A stretch of 64,000 nt of DNA from Hirsutella rhossiliensis (GCF_020360975.1 NW_025408668.1:3286001-3350000); one strand, 5' to 3'. Positions 47,936 to 61,608 are shown, counted from the first letter of the stretch. Numbers and translations: made by a program. The notes: a model not told the origin generated them from the sequence alone.

Positions 47936-48564
47936 ATAATATTAAAGTAGTATATAGCTTTTCTTACTTTCTCTTATTATTAGATATATACCTATTACCT
48001 TAGTACTATATAATATAAAGCACTCTATATATACTAGTTATACTAATTATTTATATATATTATCTACTTTACTTTATTAAAAGCACCTACTTACTTATAA
48101 TAACTATTTATATAGATCTATATCCTCTTCTTTATAGTAGATACTCTATAGATTTTATACTTTAATAATCTATTTCTTTAAAGATAAAACGCTTAAAAGT
48201 TAAATATCTTACTCTAAGCTTTAAGCTTCTTACCTTATAGTAATATAGACTAAGATTCGCTTTTTACCCTTTTACTATTAACTTAAAGTAGTTAGTACGA
48301 TTATCTTAATTCTTCGTTTAATAATAATAAAGACCTACTATCTCCTTTTTAATCTTTTAATTAAGGAAGTAAAGAAGGTAGTACTATAGATACTAGTATA
48401 ATTCCTACTATAAGCTAATATCTCTTAAAAAGCCGCTATACTTTTAGTATTAAGATTATTAAGATTTCCTTAATTAATAAATATCTACTAGCTAGTATAA
48501 AACGAGATTTAAAGCTAACTTATTAAATAATATTTAATCTCTACTCTTATAGTATAGTAGTTAT

Positions 48565-49310
48565 ATACCTAGGAAGCCTACTAGCTATAACGCTAGAGTC
48601 GGTTTAAATCTAGCTAAGGGCACGATTAATTTTTAGTTAAACTAGTAGACTACGCTAACCTACTTATTAATTAGCTAGTTAGCGCTTCTAAAAGCGCTTA
48701 TAAATATAGTAGCAGTCTAGCCCCGCTATAAGTAGGCCGGCCCGGACCTCGCCTACCTAGACCTAGCGACGAATTCGTTAAGACCTCCCCCCTTAACCCC
48801 GGTCCGGGCCACCTAACTAGGAAAATAAAAACCTAGGGCCGATACTAGTAACTTAATAAGTATAGCGCGAAGCTAGTGCGATAACCTAACTACCGGCCTA
48901 GCTAAAGGCCGGTATTAATAAAAAATAGCCCGCTAAGCCTTACGGCGGAAAAATAAAGTAGAGCCTAGAAAGATATTATTATAGGATAAGGTTAGAGATA
49001 ATTATATAATTAACTATTAACCGTTAACTAGAAAACGCTTATACTACCGATTAACGCTATATACCCCGCGTATATAAAGGAGTTACTTTCTAAGGTTACT
49101 TTATAGTAGGGCTAATACGATTCCGACTAACTATAACGATACTTAAGATAGCCGGCGTAAGATTCCTATATATTGCAACCGCGACCTAGTATAAGGGCGG
49201 ACTAGCTATAAAAGAGGGGAGGGTTTTCCTCTAAGTACTTTAGTTTTTCCCTCCTATTTAACGTTAAAGTTTTAGATACCTTTAGATAGGTTACTAGTAT
49301 AATCTTAATA
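48565..49310 (+). repeat. Dispersed repeat family E, copy 2
   Basis: Matches 1425-2155. It retains more CpG-rich words (for example 'ggccggcccggacctcgcc') than the left copy, so it is somewhat less altered. Confidence 0.6.
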
Positions 49311-49907
49311 ATAATATTTAATCTCCTAAGATAATATACTCTTAAGTAAGTATCTTAAGCTCTAATACTACTAATATAGATATATATCCTTATAAGAAGA
49401 ATAATTTTTTAATCTTTAATACTTTATATTATTTAAATATATAGCGGCCTTTTAAGGAAAGTATAAACTATAAAATAAAGGAACCTTAAGTAATTTATAT
49501 ATCTTACTAGTCTATACTAATCTATCCTTATATTAAAGGTTCTAGTATAAGCGCTCTTATATACTATAAGTAAGGTAAGTTTTATATTAAAAAATAGTAA
49601 CCTAAGAATATATTTTAATTTACTTAAGTATAAAAGAAATATACCTTAGTATATTTATATTTATTATATAAAAATATAGTAATCTATTATACTAATCTTA
49701 TTATAAGGCACCCAAAAATAAAAGCTATAATATTAATATTATCTTATTAAGTTTATTTTATAGATATACTTAGCCGTTAATATCGTAAACTATAAGTCTT
49801 TTTAAGACTTAGTTTATTTCTACTATCTAGAATTCTATATTCCCTCCGCCCCTATACTAATAAATATAATAGAGATAATTACTAATAATCTTTAAGAAGT
49901 ATTAATT

Positions 49908-50476
49908 ATAAGGAACGGTGTTCCTACTATAAATAAAGCAGCTATAATATACTCTCCCGATTATATAAGCTAATAAGTAGTATATTAATTATAAATAAAA
50001 TCCTATATTATAGAGTAAGAATCGCCCGTTATTTTATATATTATTATATATTAAACGGGTTACCGGTTATTATATAATTAAGAATCTAAGAAATAGAGCT
50101 AGCTTAGAATACTAGCTAAGACCTCTTAAGAATACTAGCACGACTAACCTCCTTTAAATATAAATATTAGTAGAACTAAGAAACTTCTTAATATACTTAA
50201 GGTATTACTAAATTCCTTAGTCTTAGGGCTATATAGTAGCTTAAATCTAGTCCTAAAAGGTTCTTCTATTTAGCTATAATTATCTATATAAGATAGTATA
50301 TCTACTAGTAAATAGAAATAGAATTATTAACTTTAATACCTCTTTTATATACTAATATATTACTAATAAATTCTATTAAAAATCCTACTTTATACTCCTT
50401 CTTCCCTTTTATTATATAGTCTTGTATAATTCCTTAATTTCCTAAAATTCCGCTTTTACTTATATATCTTTAAAGA
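49908..50476 (-). repeat. Dispersed repeat family G, copy 1 (inverted)
   Basis: Reverse complement of 59679-60246 with heavy RIP-type change. Shared landmarks are 'aaggaacggtgttcctac' and 'cctaaaattccgcttttac'. No coding signal. Confidence 0.6.
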
Positions 50477-50539
50477 CTACGAAATAAGTAAAGTAAAGTA
50501 AGTAGTTATAGTAATATAGGCGTAATAGTATAAGCGGAG

Positions 50540-52235
50540 ATAAAAATAGCGTTTATTTTAAGGTAAAGCCCTTAAACTTCCTAAGCTTATTCTTTATTAC
50601 TACCCTCGCCCTTACTATTATTATTATTAACGTCCTTATTAGCCTCCTCCTCTTCCTTAGTAACGGCGGCGGCGCTCTCTAGCGCGCTAAGTCGGCCCTC
50701 TAGGCCTATAAGCTAGTCGGCGGCGGCGGCGGCTCTAGGGGCAGAGGGGCAGCGGCTAGCTCTAGCGGCGGCGGTAAGGGTAGTAGTAGCGGCGGCGGCG
50801 GGCACGGCTAAGGGGACCGCCGATAGGTAATAAAGGTAGTGTCCCTATCGCTAGGAGAGTTAATAGCGAAGGTAAGAGAGTAAAAAGGGAAGAACCTACT
50901 TAAGGATAAGCCCTTAGCGCTCTAAGGCGCGGAGGTTATAGTAGGCGGCTATAGCGGCGGTAAGGCGCTTCTTAGTAGCCCCCTATGCCTACCTATACGC
51001 GCCGGCCTTTTAAGCCGACGCCGTAATAAGTAAGATAGGAGGCGCCGCTTTATAAGCGCGGCCGGTATATATATACTAATAATAACTACCGCTATAGTAG
51101 CGCTTAACTTAGTCGGCGTAAGGGAGCTCCTACGACGTATACCGTATATAGGGAGCCGCGTAAGCGGCTCTAGCTTAGACCTAGCGCTTATACTTTAAGA
51201 GGTTAGCGGAAGACGTTTACTATACTTACTTAACTATAGACTTATAGGGGTAGCGGAGATAGAGGCGGGGGCTAAGGGGCCGGGCGTTATAGGTAGCGGC
51301 GGGGATAGTATTATTACCTTAAAGGGTAATATAAGGGTAGCTAGTATAGCGGAGGTAGTAGCGGCGGCGGTAGGCGCGGTAGTAGGAGTATAGGTAAGAG
51401 TAGCGGTAGTAGTAGAGCTATTATCGGCCGCGCTTAATATAGCGTCGACGAATAACTCTATATACTTTAAGAAGGAGGAGGCGAGGGAGAAGGAGGTAGA
51501 TATATTTATCGTAAAAGTTAGTATTATAGATTATAGCCTCCTACTTTATAAAGTAAGGAACTTACTAGTTAAAGTTATTATTATTATTACTATTATTAGG
51601 GCTATTATTACTACTATAGCTATTACTATAAGTATATATTAATAGAGCGGCCTATATAGCTAGGAATAAACTAATGCCTTAGGTAAAGTAAAACTTATTT
51701 ATTACTACTATAGCTATAGTTAAAGAAGGAAGAAAAGAAAGGGAAGGAGGAAGGGGGGGACGCTACTTTATATACCCCTTAGTAAAGGAGGCTGCTTAAG
51801 GCTAAGGGGATAAGTAACCTAAGGCTTATATAAGTCCGGGCTAGCCGCTAGCTACCTAGGGGCGTATATAATAGGTTATACCCTTATTTAAATAGCTAGC
51901 TAGCTAATAAGTATAGAGCTAGGTTTTAGCTACTTAAGCTAATAAGCGTAGGGATAATAAGGCTAGTAGGGCTAATAGTATAAGCTTAATAGTATAGAAG
52001 CTATTAATAAGGTAGTACTATACTACACTTAAAGGAGGGTATTATATAAGAGTCTTTAACTATTATAAGTTATAGGCTTAGGCTATAGCCTAAGCTATAT
52101 AGTTATATATAAAGGGCTAGATCTTATATATATATATATACGCTAGCCGCGTATAAAGAGCTTTATATAGCTTATTAATATTATCTTATAAACGGTACTT
52201 ATATATATACCTTTACCTATTTTATAATATATATA
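50540..52235 (+). repeat. Family A, long copy; left arm of a 1.7-kb inverted repeat
   Basis: Reads from 'aaggtaaagcccttaaac' through a GCG/CGG-rich central part to 'cctttacctattttataata'. The reverse complement is at 53227-54905. It contains the whole of copy 1 (1-960) plus about 700 bases upstream. No intact frame. Confidence 0.65.
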
Positions 52236-53226
52236 ATATATTATATATATTCTTAACCTTTTTATATCTAAGATACTAAATTATAAAAAGCTTATTAAGA
52301 TTAAGGTAAAGTAGAAACTAATTATATAGAGTTATTCTTATATAATAAGAACTTTATAAGATAACTATAATAAGGAAGAAGTAAGTACTAATAAAGATAT
52401 ATTAAGTAACTTACTTATAAGTATAAGTAATATTATCTTAAGAATAATAATAAAGGTAAGTTAATATTAATTAAAATACTATAACTTATATACTAATCTT
52501 TATATTAACCCTCTTAGATCTATATACTAGTATTAATACTTTATTAAAGCGTAAAGTAAATAAAGCTTTTCTTTAATATTTAATAAGAAGTCCGACTAAA
52601 TAAATAACTATTAAGTATTCCTAGTTATATTATTACGCGCTAGAACTTTACTATTATAATACTTAAGAGAGCTAAGGAGCTATAATAGGTAATTAATATA
52701 CTTCTTACTAGTAATACCTAGCTTAGCTTACCTTTATCTACTAAGAATTAAGAGTAAATTAACTACTTAATTAATATTAAGAAGATATTCCTATAGCTTA
52801 TAAATAATATTAGCTAAGAGAAAAATATAATACTCTTAGAATCTTAAAACTTATTAAAGATAATTTATAAGTATCTTTTTTACTCTTACACTAAAATTAC
52901 TAATATTTTTAATACTAATAATAACTAGTAAAGTATATTAATAATAGTAATTAATAATATAAAGAAAAAGCTTACTAAGTATATTAACTACTTTTAAGAG
53001 GAAAAGGAAGTATATATAATTACTACTTTACTTATGCCCTTATTAAGTATTAGTAAGCTTAATATTTATTAAATAGGATTACCTATTTTATTAAAAAAAG
53101 AGACTAAAGCTAATTTACTTAGTTTTAAGTAAGTATAAAGGACTTATAAAGATATATTTATTTCCTATTACTAATAACGATTCTTATAATTATTATTATA
53201 AAGTAAGTAAAGGTATATATATAGGT
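52236..53226. repeat. Spacer between inverted arms, RIP-degraded
   Basis: About 1 kb of TA-rich sequence with no recognisable domain and no repeat partner that I could see. Confidence 0.5.
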
Positions 53227-54816
53227 GCTATTTATAGGATAATATTAATAAGCTATATAAAGCTCTTTTATACGCGGCTAGCTTATATATATATATATAG
53301 GATCCGGCCCTTTATATATAACTATATAGCTTAAGCTATAGCCTAAGCTTATAACTTATAATAGTTAAAGACTCTTATATAATACCCTCCCTTAAGCGTA
53401 GCGTAGCGCTACTTTATTAATAGCTTTTATACTATTAGGCCTATACCGCTAACTCTACCTAGCCTTTTCCCTATTAATAGTACTAGCCTTACTAGCTCTA
53501 TTATCCTTATACTTATTAGCCTAAGTAGCTATAACCTAGCTCTATACTTATTAGCCGGCTAGCCGTTTAAATAAGGGCATAACCTATTATATACGCCCTT
53601 AAGTAGCCGGTAGCTAGCCTAGACCTACGTAAGCCTTAGGTTACTTATCCCCTTAGCCTTAGGTAGCCTCCTTTACTAAGGGGTATATAAAGTAGTAACC
53701 CCCTTTCTTTTTTTTCTTTTTTTCTCTTCTTTCTTTAACTATAATAATAGTAGTAATAAATAAGTTCTACTTTACTTAAGGCATTAGTTCGTTCCTAGCT
53801 ATATAAGCCGCTCTATTAATATATATTTATAGTAATAGCTATAGTAGTAATAATAGCCTTAATAATAATAATAACTTTAACTAGTAAATTCCTTACCTTA
53901 TAAAGCGGGAGGCTATAATTTATAATACTAACTTCTATAATAAATATATTTACCTCCCCCTCCCTTACCTCCTCTTTCTTAGAGTATATAAAGTCGTTTA
54001 TTAACGCTATACTAAGCGCGGCTAATAATAGCTCTACCGCTACTACTACTTCCGCTTATACCCTTACTACCGCGCTTACTACTATTACTAATACCTTTAC
54101 TATACTAGCCGCTCTTATATCGCCCTTTAATATAACGATACTATCCCTACCGCTACCTATAATACCTAGCCCCTTAGCCCCTACCTTTATCTCCGCTACC
54201 CTTATAAGTCTATAGTTAAATAAGCGTAATAAACGTCTTTTACTAACCTTTTAAAGTATAAGCGCTAGGTCTAGGCTAGAGCCGCTTATACGGCCCCCTA
54301 TATATAGTATATATTATAAGAGCTCCCTTACGCCGACTAAGTTAAGCGCTACTATAGCGGTAGTTATTATTAGTATATATATACCGGCCGCGCTTATAAA
54401 GCGGCGCCTCTTATTATACTCGCTATAGTATTAGCTTAAAAGGCTAGCGCGTATAGGTAGGTATAAGGGGCTACTAAGAAGCGCTTTACTACTACTATAG
54501 CCGCCTACTATAACCTCTATGCCCTAGAGCGCTAAGGGCTTATCCCTAAGTAGGTTCTTCCCTCTTTGCTTTCTTACCTTTACTATTAACTCTCTTAGTA
54601 CTAGGGATACTATCTTTATTGCTTTATTAGCGGTCCCCTTAGCTATACCTACCGCCGCCGCTACTACCGCCCTTACTACTACTATTAGAGCTAGCCGCCG
54701 CCCCTTTACCCTTAGAGCTGCCGCCGCCGCTAACTAGCTTATAGGCCTAAAGGGCCGACTTAGCGTATTAAAGAGCGCCGCCGCCGCCGTTAATAAGTAA
54801 GAAGAGGCTAATAAGG

Positions 54817-54848
<32 letters not shown>

Positions 54849-54905
54849 GGTAATAACGATAATAAGGAATAAGCTTAAGTAGTTTAAGGGCTCTACTTTA
54901 TAATA
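53227..54905 (-). repeat. Family A, long copy; right arm of the inverted repeat
   Basis: Reverse complement of 50540-52235, including the GCC-rich centre (54640-54790) and the ATT trinucleotide run, and ending with 'gtttaagggctctacttta' at the outer end. Confidence 0.65.
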
Positions 54906-55777
54906 AATACTATTTTTATCTTTATTTATATTATTATACTTATATTACTATAACTACCCTTTTTATTTTACTTACTTTATAGTCTTAGCTTAGGCTACCG
55001 CTAGTAGTCTATTAGTCTATTATTCTTATCTATTAGTCTATATAAGGCCTTAAACTTATTAAGGGCTATAGCTCTTATAAACTTATATATAGGTTCTTAC
55101 GTTAGGTTAAGGTACCCGCGCTACTTTATAAGGACCTCTTAGCGATTCCCTTAGCTAACCTTTTTTTAGCGTATAGCTTATATCTCCTTAACCTTAAATT
55201 TATTATCTCTTTCTACCTTAATAGTAAGTAGTTAAGCGTTTACTACTTTTTATTTAAGTAGCGAGTTAAAGGAAGCTTAGTAAAGGAGGTTAACGTTAAT
55301 CTTATTATAGACCCTTATTAAAAGACTATTAAGCTTAACTACTTATAAGCTAATAACCCTTTATACTATAAACTTTATATATAGCTAGTTTAGCTTCTTC
55401 TTTAGCTGCGCTAACCTATAGTTATAGAGGTTAAGCTATACCTTATCTCTTACTATAAACTTATTTACTAAGGCCTTAGTCTTATTAGCGTACTACTCTT
55501 AATCTTATACTAAGGTAGCTATCGCGGATTAATAGTATTCTATAGTTTCTTATAGCTTTTATATAAACGTAGAGGCGCGGCTCTTTAATAATAAACTACT
55601 ATATTACTCTACTATTATATCTATAACGAATAGGATTAAGAAGGGCGGCTTAAAGCTATATATAGCAAAGAAAGGGGCTATCTTAATAGAGGTCTAAGGT
55701 TTACTATTTAACGTAAGCTAGGCTATAAAGAGCTAGCAGTCTTAGTCTACTTAGTTATTATAAGAAGGTAAAAGTAA
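54906..55777 (-). mobile_element. Ty3/Gypsy remnant, probably integrase C-terminal part
   Basis: Minus-strand reading near 55480-55370 gives a degraded 'VRDKVWLNL'-like stretch (many stops), a typical piece after the Gypsy integrase core. The rest is too RIP-altered to assign. Confidence 0.4.
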
Positions 55778-56456
55778 TAAGTATAGAATCGGGTAATCGA
55801 TAACGTAAGCGGAAAGATCGGTCGAAGGAGTATAGGGTAGGATTTCGTCCGGAATTTATAACGAGCATATAAGGGGCTAAATAATATATTAAAAGAATAG
55901 CGTTGTAAAGGATACTTATAAACTTACTTATTTTATCTACTACTCCTAGGGAAATCCTTTGTCTTTTATAGACTATTGCTCGCCTACTAATAGACTAATT
56001 AGTTAGCTTTCTAGTATATTCTATAGTGCTTAAAAGGCTCTATCTATAGTATGTCTTCCTAACTTAGTAGGTGGTTTAATTATAGCGTGATAGTTAACGT
56101 AAGACTATAGGTTCTAGTATAAGTAGTAGATTTAACTAGAATATTCTATGCTCTACCTATTCTTATATCGCGGATATCTTCGGAACTACTAGGCTAAAAT
56201 AGGCAATAGTATATCCGTTTTGCTCGTAATTAACTTATGCATTTTATATATATTTTATTTTATTAGGATAGGCTTATCTTAACCCGCTTTTCCTAAAGGA
56301 AGGTATAGATATCTAGTAGAGGTCTTTATCTTTAAGGGTTATTCCCTTAGACTATATTATAGAGCCTCTTTTACTAGCTTATTTTATAGATCCTCCCTAT
56401 ACTTATTATTTCTTTATAATAGTAAAATAGGAATATAAGGGTATATTCTTATAGTT
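55778..56456 (-). repeat. Dispersed repeat family F, copy 2 (inverted)
   Basis: Reverse complement of 47247-47935 and 57899-58565. Landmarks 'gctcgtaattaacttatgc' and 'gggtatattcttata'. Confidence 0.6.
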
Positions 56457-57379
56457 ATAATCTACTATTACTTATAAGTATACTTATACTTCCTAGTTAA
56501 CCCTCTTAGGTCCCTTATCGGTTTATAGGTAATAGGCTATACTAAGTAGCTATATAATCTAAAGTAGCTAGTATAAGTACTATTAAAAGTAGCTAGTTTA
56601 GTTCGATCTTTTATTAGTTATAATAAAGGTTAGCTAGCTATATAAGTAGGCTTAGTATTAAAGGAAGCGCTCTATATAAGCTTTTATATCTATAAATAAT
56701 ATTAGCTTTAGTACTATTAATTTACTAAGCTAGTCTTTAATTACTTATATATAGCGGTTACCTCTTTTTATAAGTAGAAGATCTATATAAAGTCTATCTA
56801 TATATATATATATAGAACTAGTTAAGTACCGGAAGCTACTTAAGTAGCCCCTTAAGCTATACCCTTTAAATCTTAGTATAGCTATAAATATTATAGTTAT
56901 AAAGGAAGTAGTAAACGTAGTATTATAAGAGGGGCTAGTAAAAATCCCTTATAAGGCCTACTATTATACCTTACCGACCTAAGTAGCTTATAATACTAAA
57001 GTTATAGACGAGCTAGACTAGCTTCCCTTAAAGTTTATTTTATTTATCTAGCTTTAGCGGTCTATCCTTCTCCTTAGCTTTTATAGTATATAGTACGCCC
57101 GGTATTTATAGTCTCTCTTACTAGTATAAATACCCTTATAAGTCGATATAGTAGTTAGCTACCTATACCTTTAGCTTTAGCTTTAGATCTAAGCATTAAG
57201 CGCTAGACTTTATAGTATAACGTACGCCCTTATAAGTATAGTTTAGAGCTACTATCTTATCTTATAAGCATTAAAGGGCCTTATCTTAGAATACTCTTAC
57301 CGCGCGCGCCCTTAGGCTAGTCTATCCTTCCTTACCGGGCTAAGGTAAAGGTATAAAGGAAAGCTCGTTTAGTAATAAA
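56457..57379. repeat. RIP-degraded Gypsy-like sequence, unassigned
   Basis: TA-rich, stops in all frames. It probably continues the minus-strand Gypsy remnants on either side, but I cannot name a domain. Confidence 0.4.
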
Positions 57380-57898
57380 GGTATAAAGGAAAGCTTATTT
57401 ACTAGTACCGCGCCTTCTTTTACTAAGGAAGCTCCTATATAAGTCTATAGCGCTTTTTATAGGATAAGCTATAGATCCTAGGCCTTAATATCCGCTCCTA
57501 TTAGCTAGTCTTAATCCCTTTAAGAAAGCGCGTCTAAGACTATAGAGTCTTACTTAAAGTAGTACTTAATCGAGAAGTTAAAGTATAAGAGATACTTTAC
57601 TTAGCGGGCTTATTACTCTAAGAGGTACTAGCGGGTTATAAAGTACTTAAGGTTCTTATAGTCTATAAGAACCTTAAAGCTCTTATAGCTTTAAAGCTCT
57701 ACTTACTATTACTTAAGGTAGCTAATAATTACTAGTATCTCCTTATTATAAATAGTATAATTCCGCTTTACTAAGGTTAGCTTATAAGAGTAGAATACTA
57801 TTAGTTACTTTTACTTATTTACCTTTTAAGAGAGCGTTCCTTTAAGTACTTAGCTACTATAGTTTACTTTAATTAATATAGACTAGTTAAAGTCTATA

Positions 57899-58565
57899 AG
57901 AATATACCCTTATATTCCTATTTTACTCTTATAAAGAAATAATAGGCATAGGGAGGCTTTATAGAATAAGCTAGTAAAAAGAGGCTCTATAATACAGTCT
58001 AAGGGAATAACCCTTAAAAGATAAAGACCTCTACTAGACATCTATATCTTCCTCTAGGAAAAGCGGGTTAGGATAAGCCTCTCCTTATAAACAAAAATAT
58101 GCAGAAAATGCATAAGTTAATTACGAGCAGAACGGATACCCTATTGCCTATTTTGGCCTAGCGGTTCCGAAGATATCCGCGATACGAGAATAGGTAGGGC
58201 ATAGAACATTCTAGTTAAATCCACTACTTATACTAGAACCTATAGTCTTACGTTAACCATCACGCTATTATTAGACCACCTACTAAGTTAGGAAGATATA
58301 CTATAGATAGAGCTTTTTAAGCACTATAGAATGTGCTAGAAAGCTAACTAATTAGTCTACTAGTAGGCGAGCAATAGTCTATAAAAGACGAAGGATTTCC
58401 CTAGGAGTAGTAGATAGAATAAGTAAGTTCGTAAGTATCTTTTGCAACGCTATTCTTTTAATATATTATTTAGCCCCTTATATACTCGTTATAAATTCCG
58501 GACGAAATCCTACCCTATACTCCTTTAACCGATCTTTCCGCTTATAACTTCGATTACCCGATTCT
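57899..58565 (+). repeat. Dispersed repeat family F, copy 3 (least RIP-altered)
   Basis: Keeps CpA/TpG words such as 'atgcagaaaatgcataag' and 'attgcctattttggcc' that are TpA in the other copies. It sits between two ~500-bp copies of Gypsy RNase H sequence. Confidence 0.65.
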
Positions 58566-59678
58566 ACGCTTCGCGCCTTCCTTTACTAGGGAAGCTCCTA
58601 TATAAGTCCGTAGCGCTTCCTATAAGATAAGCTATAGATCCTAGGCCTCGATATCTACTCCCGTCGGCCGGTCTTAATCCCTCTAGGAAAGCGCGTCTAG
58701 GACTATAGAGTCCCGCCTAGGGCGGTACTTAATTAAGAAGTTAAAGCGTAAGAGATACTCCGCTTAGCGGGCTTGCCGCTCTAAGAGGTACTAGCGGGTT
58801 ATAAAGTACTCGAGGTTCCTATAGTCTATAAGAACCTCGAAGCTCTTATAGCTCTAGAGCTCCGCCTACTATCGCTTAAGGTAGCTAATAATCGCTAGTA
58901 TCTCCTTATCGTAAATAGCGTAATTCCGCTCTACTAAGGTTAGCTTACGGGAGTAGAACGCTATTAGTTACTTCCGCCTATCTACTTCTTAAGAGAGCGT
59001 TCCTTTAAGTGCCTAGCCGCTATAGTCCGCTTTAACTAACGTAGACCGGTCGAAGTCCTACTAAAGTAGTACTAAGGCTTACGAGAAAAGGTCCTTAAGC
59101 GTGCGGAACGCTCCTTCTTATATAAGCCCTTAATAAAAGGCGGTTTACTTCCTAGTAATCTCGTTTAGGGGTATTATAATATAGGAGAAGCCCCTAATAA
59201 ATATCCTATAATAGTTCGCGAACCTAAGGAAGCTCTATACGCCTATTTACGTAGTTAGGGCCGCTTAGTCCTAGATCGCCTAGATCTTTATAGGATCTAC
59301 CTATATACCTATGCCTACGTAGATAATAAAGCCTAGGTACTTAACCCTCTTAACCTTAAATTCGTACTTATTTAGGTCGAGGTAGAGCCTATAAAGTTAG
59401 AAGCGCTCTAGGACCTTTTATACTTTCCGTATATAGTCCTTATAAGAGCCGCTTATATAAATAAGGATATTATCTATATATATAGAGGCGAACTTATCTA
59501 GGAAGTCGCGAAGTACGTTATTAATATAACGCTAGAAGGTAGCGGGCGCTCTTAATAGGCTAAAGGGCGTTATAAGCTACTCGAATAAGCTATAGCGTAT
59601 ATAGAACGCTGTCTTTTACTCGTTACCCTCTAAGATCTATACCTTATAAAACGCCTATTTTATATCTAGCTTCGTAAA

Positions 59679-60246
59679 TCTTAAGGTATATAAGTAAAAG
59701 CGGAATTTTAGGAAATTAAGGAATTACGTAAGACTATATAATAGAGGGGAAGAAGGAGTATAAGGTAGGATTTTTAACGGAATTTATTAGTAGTATATTA
59801 GTATATAGAAGAGGTGTTAAAGTTAATAATTCTCTATCTATCTACTAGCGGACATGCTGTCTTATATAGATAATTATAGCTAAACGGAAGAACCTTTCGG
59901 GACTAGATTTAGGCTGCCGTATAGCCCTAAGACTAGGGAATTCCGTGATATCTCGAGTGAATCTAGAAGTGTCTTGGTTCTACTAATATTCGTGTTTAGA
60001 GGAGGTTGGTCGTGCCGGTGTTCTTAAGAGGTCTTAGCTAGCATTCTAAGCTAGCTCTATTCCTTCGATTCCCGATTATACGATAACCGGCAACCCGTTT
60101 AATATATAATAACATATAAAATAACGAGCGATTCTTACTCTATAGGATGAGATTTTGTCTATAATTGATATACTACTTATTAGCTTATATAATCGGGAGA
60201 GTATATTATAGCTGCTTTATTTATAGTAGGAACACCGTTCCTTACT
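59679..60246 (+). mobile_element. Family G copy 2: 568-bp insertion in Gypsy reverse transcriptase
   Basis: Removing it restores the RT reading 'SKAK*FTKLDIK'. It is flanked by GTAAA (59674-59678) and ATAAA (60247-60251), a 5-bp target duplication with one RIP-type change. Less RIPed than its surroundings (for example 'ctagaagtgtcttggttc'). Probably a solo LTR of an unrepresented element. Confidence 0.65.
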
Positions 60247-61158
60247 ATAAACTACTTTGCTTTCGAGAGGTTATAGAGCGTATCTAAGATTAAGGGTAAG
60301 GGGTAGCGGTCTAGCCTCGTAATTACGTTTAGAGCCCTATAGTTATAATAGAACTATATCCCGCCCCTTAGTTTACGTATAAATAGGACCGGCGCTCTTA
60401 CTTTAAAGCTACTTACTTAAATAAAACCCTTATCTAAGAGGTCCCTTAGCGTCTTCTTTAGTACTAGTAGCTCTATATATAATATACTATATAGCGGTCT
60501 AAATAGTACGGGTAGTTCCTGCCCTTTCTTATTAGTATAAAGTACGATCCTATAATCTACCCCTAGCTTATATAGGTTAAGCTTATTTACTTCCTAGGAC
60601 TTAAATAGCGGTAGGAGGTCGTAAAAGCGCTCTAGTATCTACTACTATAGCTTAGCGGGCGACTTTAGCTTCTTTATTTAAAGGGCCTTATTAATATCCG
60701 CTAAGCTAACTATATAGACTACTATATTAGCCGCTGCCCGGCTTTCCTCCCGCTCTACCTATTATATAGTTCTTATAAAGATAGAGGTAAGGACTTCTTA
60801 GGCTAAGTATAAAGCTCGCACGCTTAGTCCTATACTTATAGAACCGTCGTTATAGTAGACCTACTATTATATAGGCTTAAACTATAGCTTCTTTTAGTAT
60901 AGAACTAAGTATAACTCTATATATAATAACTAGGGTTTCCTAAGGATTAAGGGAAACTTTAGTTAGGGGATTATATAGGCTACGATAAGCTTATAGCAGC
61001 CGTCGACCTCTATAGCTAGCTATATAATACCCTTAATTACCGTACCTTCTATCGCGCCTAAGGCGCCCTTTACTCGCCTTAGGGCGATCTTTTCTACTAA
61101 TACTTATATCTCTCGCGTAAGCGCCTCGTTAACTATAGCGTAGTACTAGTAGCCCTTA

Positions 61159-61608
61159 TATAACGACCGGCGTTATTCCTAAGGGATAAACCTATTAAGG
61201 GGTTTATATTAGTAGATATAATAGGGCGTAGTCTAAGCAATAATATATATATTACGTTAGTAATAAGTTAGAGGTCGTAGACCGTAGACTATAACTAGGT
61301 AATTAGAATTAGAGATAGAATCGTAATAAAGATCTATATTAAAAGCTAGAGAGCTATCTATCTAAAGGAGTAAAAGTAGGTAGCTATATATACCTATAGA
61401 GACTATCCTTAGATTATAGGCCTAGCTATAATCCCTAACGTTAGATCGTATAGAGCGTAGTAATCCTATTAATCCTAGATTACTTAGATCTCTACGATCC
61501 CCTCGATCTTATATCTATTAGATAGTCGTGCCGACTATTTATCCGTTAGACTATATTACGTGCTTAACGCGGTCGACCGTTAGCGGCTTAGTAGCCGTGG
61601 TCGTAATA
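61159..61608 (-). repeat. Gypsy LTR (minus strand), about 450 bp
   Basis: The reverse complement begins TATTACGACCACGG and ends CGGTCGTTATA, matching the solo LTR at 4034-4519. It is 36 bases shorter. It lies upstream of the minus-strand Gypsy RT, so it is the 5' LTR of that element. Confidence 0.75.

Larger units (their letters stand above)
44781..50530. repeat. RIP-saturated block with families F, E and G
   Basis: Extremely TA-rich with stops in all frames. Apart from the named repeat copies listed separately, I recognise no domains. Least-identifiable stretches are 44781-47240 and 49311-49900. Confidence 0.7.
57380..61608 (-). mobile_element. Ty3/Gypsy element remnant with 5' LTR, minus strand
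   Basis: Order on the minus strand from high to low coordinates: LTR 61159-61608, then reverse transcriptase start near 60390-60270 ('APVLFIRKLRGGI', 'YRALNVITRLDRYPLPLI'). The RT is interrupted by family G (59679-60246) and continues at 59678-59060 ('FTKLDIK', 'YIDNILIYISGSYKDYIRKV'). Next comes RNase H near 59055 ('DFDRSTLVKADYSG') down to 58566. RNase H sequence appears a second time at 57380-57898, beyond family F. RIP-type stops throughout. Related to the solo LTR at 4034-4519. Confidence 0.8.

Noticed and set aside
57380..59060. Reading the 500-bp flanking repeats of family F as target duplications
   Set aside because: Target duplications are 4-6 bp in these elements; a 500-bp duplication needs recombination or repair instead.
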